From NCBI RefSeq assembly GCF_011397635.1, contig NC_064761.1:40698143-40762142 (forward strand): DNA of 64,000 nucleotides, written 5' to 3'. Position 1 is the stretch's first letter; each line of letters starts with the position of its first letter. The translations under genes were made by a program, and so were the position numbers. The notes below the pieces were generated by a model that was not told the DNA's origin, did not search any database, and saw nothing but the letters and a program-made list of their open reading frames with translations. Below are positions 54,841-64,000 of this stretch, one piece after another. The stretch is from Epinephelus fuscoguttatus. Taxonomy: Eukaryota > Chordata > Actinopteri > Perciformes > Serranidae.

Positions 54841-57800
54841 ACATAGACACAACTTTCTTTCATTTTACATAACAGCATGTTTGTGAGAGTAGATGTAAAA
54901 AGGTTTGTTGTTGTTTGTGGTTAAAAAGGAAATAAAATACAGCTTTGTTTTTGTGCATTTTCTATGATAAGAGTCTTACAGAACACGTACTATTTTACAA
55001 ATGTATAACATAGTCGACTACATCTTTTTCCTTCTGTCTCTAACCTGTGTATCCTTACTCTATTCTGTAAATAAGAAAATTGAAGAATTGAAGTTTCTGA
55101 GCTTTACATTGCTTCACACATGAATCCCACTTCTGTTGCCTGCAGGAAGCAACTCATTCTCATGTATGTTTGGGCTATGCCACTGAAAGCAACCCGTGAA
55201 TGAATAGAAATGAATAAAAATGCCGTCATTGGTTGATTTGACAACAAGCTGTTGTTCAAGGTCGTTTTATATGTTGATCAAAAATCATTGTCTGTTATCC
55301 TAACAGACATTTATGTGAATGGAAAAATCAATGTGTGATAATTGATGGGTCTTTTACAGGAGTTAATGCTTCGAGGAAGTCAAATTAGAGATTTGGTTTC
55401 AGTGTGTAAGCCATTAGGGCCTTTAAGAGTGGTCTGTGGTGCTCACGTTATGAGAAATCATTCTAGAGGATATTAAATGACAAAGAATGAATTTATGCTT
55501 CATACCTTTAATGATGTTGAGACATTTTTACCAACAAGCATGTTTTTTCCCCACACAAAAACTGCTTATGAGTACAAAATTGTGTGGTTGTAAAGAAAAC
55601 CCAGCACACAGAATGAAAACAGGAGCTTGTTATTTCAAACTCTCCTCTGCAGATCCCTGTCAGGTGGCAGGAGTCTTGTGTTAAATAAATATATTGATAC
55701 AGCAGCCTGCAGCACTTCTGTGCTTCAAGTACCTATAGCGCTCATGACAAAATGCACACAAACCATGTGAGGAGGTAATGAGTATTTACAGACCAGAAAA
55801 AGAAGAAGAATCTAGATAAGATTTTTTGCCAAATGCGACACGTGAAGTTCTATGCATCCGCCACGTGTCACTTCAGCCACAGTTTTTAAATTATGATTGA
55901 TTATCTTCTTTCTAAGCACATGTCTCAAATTTCATGTTGTTTGTTTAAATGGCTTAATGGTGACAGTCATGGCCTCGGGTCAAAAATGCCACCGCAGAAT
56001 TGTTTGTTGTTATTTGTAAAACAAGTAGACCAAGTATCATATTGTTCACACATGGTGTTTTGGTTGTGGATGTTTGGATTTGGGGCTGGTTTAGGCCACA
56101 CCCACAGCCCAAATTATTTGCATGTGCATCCAAACATTGTATGTTAAAGGGACAGTTCACCCCGACATCAAAAATAGAGTTTTTTTTCCTTTTACCTGAA
56201 ATGCTGTTTGTCAATCTAGATTCTTAAACTGCCAAAAACATATGTTTGTAAAACTCAACAGCAATGTCTCTTTCCAGAATTCAGGACCTGGTGAAGATGA
56301 TCCACAGACCTTGTTCTGAGCAGATTCATGTAGGAACTATTTTCTTCCTGCTGAATTACACCTGCCAACTGTATCACCATGCAAAAGGAAGCACACATCT
56401 ACTGCTAGCTCACCTGGCACCACTGACCACACCCCTATGTGCTTTCATTGTTGAAGGAAAAAACATTTATTTGAGGTGTTGTACCGACATAGTATGTTTA
56501 TTTGGACAGAGACTGTGTGCAAACTGTAGATTTCCTGTGAAAACAGAGGTGTATTTTGAAAAACAGGATCAATATAACAGGCTGAAGTTGACATGGTGTC
56601 CCAGAACATCAACAGCAGCACCTGGGCTCCTTGGTCATGTGTAGACGTGGAAAATCCAAGATGAGGTCGGAGTGAGAATGTGTTGCAAAGTCAGTATATA
56701 TCTGCTTCTACAGATATACTGATCATTCTTTTCTTATCAGTTACTCATAGCTGTTTTGTGTGCTTTTACTTTCTATTTCTGCTCTGCATGTCTGAATGTA
56801 ATGCTAATCTGTGTGTTGGTGCTTTGTGTTGCTTGCATGTGCTAACATGCTGTTTGCTGTTGTTGTGTTATTGTATTGTACTGGTGCTCTGCTGTTGCTA
56901 GTTGCTTTGCATGGCTTCTGTTCTATCATGACAATTTCTAATTGCTGTAGTTAGTGTTGTCTTTATGTCTTTACGGCATTTTTGTCCTGTGATTTTTTTT
57001 TATCCTTTTATTGGTTTCAAAACATCTTGCCAAAGGACTGCAGTTGAAAAATAGCTAGCTGGCTAACACTGGCACATTTACACAAATGTTGATTAATTTG
57101 TGTTGTCTGTATGAATAAATAAATCTAATAAAAAATAATCTCCCAATTTATGGACGTGCAAGAATAATCGCTGGAGAAGGTTTTTAAAAAGCCCTTATAG
57201 CGCTCCCATCCGAGAAGTGTGGAAATTCCATGCAACAAACCCCTTATAATGCACCAACAGTCGACAGTGTACGTGCAGAAATCTTAATAAAATGGTTAAA
57301 CATCACATCACAGGAAAAAAAGAGACAGAGCATTTCGGTTTATCCTGACTTCCCCCCTCTGCTTTTCCCTAAAAGTCACTAGAATTGGATACAGTATTTG
57401 ATGCAAACTTGAAGCGGGTGGTTTACTTCATTACGAAAGGCTGTTTTCAATTTTAAAAAAAGGCAATAACTGTTGTTAACATGCATCATAAAAAACAGCG
57501 GGTGTTTCATAGCCAATGCAAAAATAGGCCAACTCTGAAAGGGTGTGTGTGTGTGTGTGTACCAGTGTTCAAAAAGTGTCATGTGTGGTATCATGAGGCG
57601 GCAAAACAGAGGGTCTTATGTGGTTTTCTTGTCTTAATTTAGGATTTTAGCCTCAATGACTTATCTGTTGTGACATGACATAAATATGAATAAATCATAT
57701 TAAATCAAATAAAAAATACTGGAGAAACGTTGCTGTAGGCCAGTCATCCCCAGAGCTGAAATGTATGTTCTCGGTGTTGGCTGTAAAAGGTTTGTTTTTG

Positions 57801-57997
57801 ATTAAAGGAGGAAAAACCATAAACCATACCATAATAAATTAAAAAGACATAAAAACTGGATGCATGTGTCTTTGTCTTGATCTGTCAGTCTGCCTCTGCT
57901 CGCTCTTTTCTCTTTCTTTGTCGGGAAGTAGACAACAGGTCCCAAACGCCTCCCTCTCGTGTGTAGCGTGTCAGTAATAGGCTCCACCACCGGCTCC

Positions 57998-58267
57998 TAT
58001 AAACATGTTGTTGACGCCACAGTCAGTCAGAGATACCTGGTCGGCCTGTATCGTCCCCTCTGGCGCGCTCCAGGAGAACAGCATGTTTGCAGATAGGCGA
58101 CGACTGCTGCTGTTGCGAGCGAGCATCTGTGCCTTTAAAGACTTGTAAGTGCGCCTCTATCACAGTCAACTTCCCACAACTCCGACGCGCTCAGCGAGTA
58201 GAGTAGAGACACCTTAACCAGAGAGGCACTGGCTCACCTTCACAGCTAGACCCATGGAATAATCACT
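57998..58267 (+). promoter_or_regulatory. kita: Candidate kit core promoter and 5' UTR
   Basis: TATAAA at 57998-58003 lies about 265 nt upstream of the kit start codon, which would put transcription start near 58030 and give a UTR of about 240 nt. The stretch is richer in GC than its surroundings. Mammalian KIT promoters are described as TATA-less, so this box may be fortuitous. Confidence 0.35.
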
Positions 58268-58322
58268 ATGGAATACCACTGGATACTGCTGTCTGTCTTT
58301 CTACAGTTAACCTTTCATCCAG
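58268..58322 (+). CDS. kita: kit exon 1: signal peptide (gene runs off the window)
   Basis: ATG at 58268 opens MEYHWILLSVFLQLTFHP, a typical signal peptide, and the exon ends in phase 1 at CCAG|GTAAGA. It joins in frame to exon 2 at 62226. Kit is the stem cell factor receptor, a class III receptor tyrosine kinase needed for melanocytes, germ cells and blood cells in vertebrates. It lies immediately downstream of pdgfra in the conserved vertebrate cluster, in the same orientation. Teleosts have two copies; the copy beside pdgfra in zebrafish is, as I recall, kita, so the a/b choice here is an inference. Only about 103 residues fall in the window. Confidence 0.8.
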
Positions 58323-61300
58323 GTAAGACTCAGCTTTTGCACTTGATGCGCCACTTTACGCACGCAACTTGTTGCTTTTGTTGAGCACCACGGGGTCGAC
58401 TACAGGTATTCATCTCCCTTTAGCCCAGCTAGACAAAGATAATCCACACTATAGTGAAATGAATTGCTCCACTTGTTCCGCATCGTCTTTATGATGCGTT
58501 TCTCCACACTTTTCTTTGTTCTGGGAAAGCGGTGCAACGAGATCTGAAGGCTGCTGATAAGACAACCCGAAGTCACTGAAACCCGATGAGGAAAGTGGAT
58601 ACTTTGGCTGATGATCTGGATGCCAGCGCGCTACTTCAATAATTCATGTTTTATTCAGACACCAGAGCGCCATTAACAAAGAAGTAATCAAACAGTGGAG
58701 ATGAAGTAGGATGCAGAATAATATACTGTGCATGAGCGCGATGCAGAGAGACTTTGTGATCGTGTTGTACTCGATGAACGCGACAGGTTCATGCGGTTTT
58801 CCTCCTCGCGCGTAACCGTCATTATGGAAATATATTGGCAACTCCTAATTCCTAGGAAGCGATGCAAACTAGTAACTGGTAGCCTATGCCCAGAGCTGGT
58901 TTGCATGCTTATATAATTTAACACATTTTGTATAAACATTGTTACATGTGTGACTTTAACAGAGCAGTTCTTGAACGTTTTTTGTGGTGTTTTTCAAAAC
59001 ATACTGTAACTATTACGGCCTGGCTTCATCTTCAAGATCTGGATTCAGAGGTCACGGTCCATAAACCAGTAATTGGGCTTTTATGGCATTTTAATACCCT
59101 TACCAGGTCTCGTTCTATTGTTTTTTATTTGAGGGTTTAATTTAACAGTTGTTAGTCTGCTCTACATGGATTAAATTCAAAGTCAACTTTTTTTTACAAT
59201 GTTGCTTGTAGTGCTGAATTTGGGAACTCTTTAGACTTGGGTCGCACATTTATGGGAAGCTGAAGTCGTACACACACAAGCCATCCTTTGTCGAAACAAG
59301 CTGTGAAGTGAAGTGGAGTGTTGCCGTTGCGCTCTTTTGCGCCCTCGGTGCGTCTGCGAGCTTCCCGCAGCTCAGAGCGGCACCAGGTGGGCTCTGTTTT
59401 CTGCCCGTATGTATCCATCTGATCGACAGCTTGAGAGTAGGCTATAAGATGCGCTCATGGGAGACCGCTGATGTTCACGCCGTGTCGATGTCATCTGGGT
59501 ATTTGAATGACTGCCACATCTCCAGGCAGTGTGCACAGGCTCGCCTGTCATGTGATGCAATAGTGCACGCCATGAAGTTTGCCTTGAGCCCGTTTACGCA
59601 GGCGACAGACCCAATTAACTTTTAGCGCGTTTTCTTGCGCTCTGTGGTCATTTCATCAATAACCAAATATATGTTTAAATTCTAAAAATAAAACAAAGAA
59701 CTTGTAGATCCTACTTTTCTTATCTCTTCTCTTCCATTCTGTTGATAACCAAACCTTTATGCCTTCACCTCTATTCCGCAGTTGTTGTCAAATATTTACG
59801 CATAGGTGCAGAAGCTCTGCAAACACAGGAGCCATTGGAAGCAACAGTCTACAAACAGACCAGTTTCTGCACAATGATACAATCCTGTTTGCTGTCCTGT
59901 GATTCTACATATTCATGCGTTTCTATCGTGCCACCACCACCACCATCGCCACACCCTTTCACGTTTCATGGCTCGTCTGTTGAAGTGAAGGCTATGGGAA
60001 TGGCAGAGTAACTGATTCAGACGTGTTTATTTCTTTATTTATTTAATCAAAGGAGAGATGGGAAGATAGTGGGAGCGTCTTAGTCAACAGCACCTTGTTT
60101 CACACTGCTGCTGCTGCAGTCTCACCAGAGGAAGCTGCTGACACAGTTTGCCACAGGTGGCTTCAATAGAAAAAGATGCAGTGGGAACAAACATTACTCA
60201 TTCTTCACTGCCCCCACCTGTTTTCACTTGACCCAGTGGATTGAATCTTTGGCTCTGAAAGCACTCCACAGTACCCATCCTAATGCTACAGACATTTGTT
60301 TTATTTTACAGCATGGCAGGACCAGACCTAGACTTTTGGGGGCCTGAGGCAGAATTTGATTGGGGGGGTGGGGGGCTTATTGTAAGGTGTTGCCACTTCA
60401 CATGACAGTGAACCGACGTGTGGATGGTAAATAAAAATATTAGTTTAAGCAAATAAAACATGTAAAGACTAAAATGGGACCGGCTGCATCAGCAGCAAAC
60501 AGACTACAGTAAACACACTATTTGTCTTTTACACCCTAAACCTATAAATGGTCATTCTCAGGGCCTTTTGCTTGATCTGGTTAAAGTCTGATGCATGTTT
60601 TAATGTTATAGTGTCGGTATAATGGGCTGAACCTCACCCGTCTTCGTGTGTAAGATGCCCGAATGAAAAGGATGATATGAATAAAAAGACATGATGCACA
60701 AGGAAGCAGATACATTTTTTAAGGTGACTAATAATAAAGTGCTGAAATGAGAAAGAAAGACAAAAGGAGCACTGTTTGAATAAAATGTTAACATAAGTTT
60801 CCAGTGACAGGGATTTTATTAGGAACCAAAAACGTAAGTCAGCATTAGTTTGGAACACGAGTTTGGAAAGCTATAAGCAAGTAGTTAAGTCCAGTTTGTC
60901 TTAAATTGATTATTATTACCGTGACCTTTCATATACCAGGGTTTAAGGTACATTGTACTTGTACTTGTCATTACATGAGGAACTTCTGAAGAATTATACC
61001 ACTCTTTTAACTCCAATTGTAATTTATTTAACTTACAGTAAATCATGGGCTGCGATAATGGCTTGTGGAGATCTGAGTTTGTGTTGGCTTTTGTTCTTGT
61101 CCTGTTCATTAATTTTGTTTACCTTATCATAACTAACAACCACAAAACATGATATCTTTGTTTAACCACAGAATCGTTGGAGCTTGTTTTACAGGAACAG
61201 TAAATAGCTGACTTAGCCCACTTTAACTATATATTTCCCCCATCTCTGAGCTTATTGTTTCGTGAGTTGTCAATTTTTGTTCAGGGAGTCAAACTTTTTT

Positions 61301-62225
61301 ATCATTATTGTCTCGTATTCATTAAAAAAAAAATTCTAGGGGGCCCTCAGAGGTCAGGGGCCCCAAGCAACAGCTATTGGGTAGAGCTGCCTCTGTAAAG
61401 CATGACGGTAAAAGGTTGATTAAAGAATCTTGCTTGTTTATAACATCATTTGGTTTCCTCGGCCCTGTGATTACAGAGATCTGCTCAGATGTCAAGAGGC
61501 TGAGGGTTCAATCCCCATCAAGCCTCTTTACCTGCATTATGATGCTAGTCAGAATTAGATGTGCAAGTCTTGTCACTCATATTGTTGCAGTTGGAGTTGC
61601 AGATGAAAAATAAGAGTGTTTGTGTTCCCTAAATGATCATAATAATCATAGTTTTGTTACCTCTGCAGCACAAGCCTCGTAATGAGGGGTCACAAGCGGA
61701 CCATGCTTTGTTTTAAGATGTCACGAGACATTACTGGTCGGGAACCACTGCTTCAAGATTACAGTTTTTACTTGCACAGTATGTAGGTGTTGTCAGGTTG
61801 TTAAGCTGTTGAACAAAAAATCCTCTCAATCAATTTGGAAATGAGAGCAGGTATAAATCTTGTCTTTTGTTTCGAGTCTGGAGGTGGAGCGATCCTGTAG
61901 TTTACCTTTGGATCAGGAGCTGTACCTTTAAGCTTGTCTCATGCATGTGAATCTTGTGGGGTTGAACATGGTGACACGCAATGACTTCACAGTGGTGGGA
62001 AAATGATTCTGCTCATAACTCAACTTTGAGAGTTAACAAGTAATTATCTCTCTCTTTCTCTGAGTAAAGACAAATATCTGCAACATGGCAACAATTATGC
62101 GATGATGTCATGATGTTTTCCCTCCAAAGTGTGGTTAAAAAAGTATTTTGTATCATACAAATAACACGAATTGGCTCATCCTGATTTTAGTATGTTTGAC
62201 ATGCAGCTGATTTCCCTTTCTGTAG
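58323..62225. other. kit intron 1
   Basis: No coding exon is supported. A repeat-like segment lies at about 60310-61370, bounded by CTAGACTTTTGGGGGCCTGA and CTAGGGGGCCCTCAGAGG, probably an unclassified dispersed element. The rest is AT-rich sequence. First introns of kit genes often hold enhancers, but none can be shown here. Confidence 0.55.
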
Positions 62226-62480
62226 GCAACACCAAGCCCACCATTACCCCCGCCGGGCCCCACCTTGTCGTCCCGCTCAACACACCCTTCGAGCTGCATT
62301 GCCAGGGCGAGAAGGAGATGCAGTGGCAGCGGGAGGACCGGCCGAAGGTGCGGGGAGAGAAAAAGACCCCTGGGATGTCCATACTGCGCATCCCCAGGGC
62401 TCAACCTCTTCACATGGGCCGCTACATCTGCCTGGAGGAGAGCTCCAAGGAGCAAACCTCCATCTACGTATATGTGAAAG
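62226..62480 (+). CDS. kita: kit exon 2: Ig domain 1
   Basis: A 255-nt exon with acceptor TGTAG at 62221-62225 and donor GTAAAT at 62481, phase 1 at both ends. It encodes KPTITPAGPHLVVPLNTPFE, then an Ig domain with Cys in ELHCQG and GRYICLE, and ends SIYVYVK, like the SIYVFVR of mammalian KIT. The human exon is 270 nt. It is much more GC-rich than the flanking introns. Position downstream of pdgfra and the exon structure make kit the best identity. Similarity to the PDGFR D1 domains is expected of the shared family. Confidence 0.85.
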
Positions 62481-63232
62481 GTAAATGGATGCAACTGTCA
62501 ATGTGCTTTTGGTTATGTGTGTGCGTGAGAGAGAGCTGAAATACAGAGCAGCAGAGTACAGCAGAAGGAAGTATTTTGGCATTTCTCGCTGTAGTGACAG
62601 GGAGCAGTGTGTGTGGGTGTGCTCACAGAGAAAGGTGTTTGTAACTTTGCCCCGGACAGGTACAGTAGATACTGTAACTATTTACTGAGTGCATGACTGA
62701 GTTTTACTGTATTTCCTCCTCTGTGTGACTCCACATCCCCTTGGCCCAGTTCCATCACTGCAGGCTGCCTGGTATCATGTGCTGATCATTCAGTACACAA
62801 TCACCTTGTCCACTGTTAAGACAACAAGCAGTAACTACTTTTTCGATTTAGACTCAGATTTCGCTTCATGAAAAGATATTTGAATTTGATTAATATCATG
62901 AGACAACTCAATTTTCTGTTGAGATAATCGCAGCTGTGTGATCACTTGGACAGATCAATCTTTGTGTCTGGTCGTTGTACAAATTTGAAAAACTAAAAAC
63001 CAGTAGAATAACTAGATTTAAAGTTGTTGTCCTTACAATTTCAGTTCTGGTTGATGTGGTGACACCCGCAGTTACCATGGTAACAGCAACTGCAGTTTGA
63101 TAGGTCCCAGAATTTTAGGGGGGGAGGCAAACATGTCAACAATACAACAGAGGAGCAGCTGGTGTATCTGTGTTACAATGCAGCCAACCAAAAATGTGGT
63201 GTTTTAAACAAACTCACATTGTTTTGTTAAAT
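62481..63232. other. kit intron 2, first part
   Basis: Non-coding; I see nothing beyond AT-rich sequence. The intron continues past the window end. Confidence 0.6.
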
Positions 63233-63831
63233 TACTGTAAAACTTCAATTAAAAGCCGAGCGCCATTTGAATGCCCAGTCTCTTTTACTAGCCCGGTGTG
63301 GCTAAATATTTTGACAAATAAACTCCTGTCTTAAATAGACGCCTGGTCTGGTTGCCAAACAGTTCATTTATTTAATAGAAGTTCTTCGGATGTATAAAAG
63401 CAGTTGTTGGCTACCTCAAATGTAAGTTATTCATATTCCTTAAGTCCGTGACGCTCCTCAAATCAAAAGAATCAAAAGGGTTTTTCATAAAAAATTAATC
63501 CAAGTTGTGAGTGTTGTTTTAACAGGATAAAGTGGTGTTGTGTCTGTGTGCTGGGTGCTGTAATCCTCGAGTGCTGTAACTCTTTGTCTCTCTGATGCTC
63601 TGTCTGTCAGAGCTAGATCAAGTGAATGATTCATAATTGATATATAATCTGAAGCTACATTTTTAAACAAGTAATATTCATACTGGTTTCAATAAACAAT
63701 TTGATTGTAGTTCTTGATCTTTGCTGAGCTTTTGAGTGAAAGGAATTAAAGGCCTGTCCCAAAAATAGGCCTGTTGATTTCAGCAATTAAAGCAAATAAT
63801 AGCCTGAGCTATTAATTAAAGTTTTATGGTA
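63233..63831. mobile_element. MITE-like element in kit intron 2
   Basis: The ends 63233-63260 (TACTGTAAAACTTCAATTAA...) and 63804-63831 on the opposite strand (TACCATAAAACTTTAATTAA...) are inverted repeats of 28 bp with a few mismatches. A TA at each edge would fit a Tc1/mariner-like target, but this is weak. There is no coding sequence. Confidence 0.55.
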
Positions 63832-64000
63832 GCTGTTTTCTTTTGTGGACACATTTATATGAATGATCATGCTAAGCACTGTTACAAATTGTGTTTCTTG
63901 GGATTGCTTCACAATAACAGTCATTCCGTGTCCAGTTTGCATTGGCTGTAACTTCATACAGCTCTGATCCAGTTTGAAGAGAGTAAACAGCTAAACAGTG

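Larger units (their letters stand above)
24358..57997. other. pdgfra-kit intergenic region
   Basis: About 33.6 kb with no intact protein-coding gene that I recognise, filled with retroelement ends, MITE-like elements and simple repeats listed separately. Stretches not listed (for example 24.4-25.3, 30.6-33.6, 37.3-39.7 and 54.9-57.9 kb) show only AT-rich non-coding sequence to me. In vertebrates such spacing between these genes often carries long-range enhancers, but none can be pinpointed here. Confidence 0.6.

Noticed and set aside
59308..59625. Open frame starting with a signal-peptide-like stretch (MKWSVAVALFCALGASASF)
   Set aside because: It lies inside kit intron 1, has no recognisable domain or splice context, and the rest is of random composition. 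Probably chance.

Overview
The window is vertebrate nuclear DNA, almost certainly from a ray-finned (probably percomorph) fish. Coding sequence is split by GT-AG introns, and the repeats are typical of teleosts: tRNA-headed SINEs, L2-, L1- and RTE-like LINE ends, and non-autonomous hAT-like elements. The gene order is the conserved vertebrate class III receptor tyrosine kinase pair, pdgfra followed by kit (probably kita), both on the + strand.

Layout. 1-3.2 kb is upstream DNA with microsatellites and a G-run tract. A non-coding first exon of pdgfra may end at 3383. 5649-22621 is the complete coding part of pdgfra: 28 coding exons, and the summed exon lengths give 4407 nt, or 1468 codons plus stop. 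Its 3' UTR runs to a poly(A) signal at 24336. 24.4-58.0 kb is a repeat-rich intergenic stretch with no intact gene that I can recognise. It holds a nested L1/SINE insertion with exact target-site duplications, an L2-like LINE end, a THAP-type zinc-finger exon, several MITE-like elements, a minisatellite of about 57-bp units, and a nearly perfect 39-bp hairpin. 58268-58322 is the kit signal-peptide exon and 62226-62480 is kit Ig domain 1; the rest of kit lies beyond the window.

The main observation is in pdgfra. PDGFR-alpha normally has five extracellular Ig domains (D1-D5). Here the exons encode D1-D2-D3-D4 and then, across an intron of only 85 bp, a second D1-D2-D3-D4-D5, followed by the normal transmembrane segment and split kinase. 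The two four-domain blocks have the same six-exon architecture, the same intron phases (1,1,0,1,2,1) and almost the same exon lengths, but are clearly diverged. The simplest reading is an old in-frame tandem duplication of the exons for D1-D4, giving a nine-Ig receptor. The phases also mean that splicing exon 1 straight to exon 8 would restore the ordinary five-Ig receptor, and reading through exon 6 would give an early stop followed by poly(A) signals, i.e. a possible soluble decoy. I cannot tell from sequence alone which isoforms are made or whether the arrangement has already been described.
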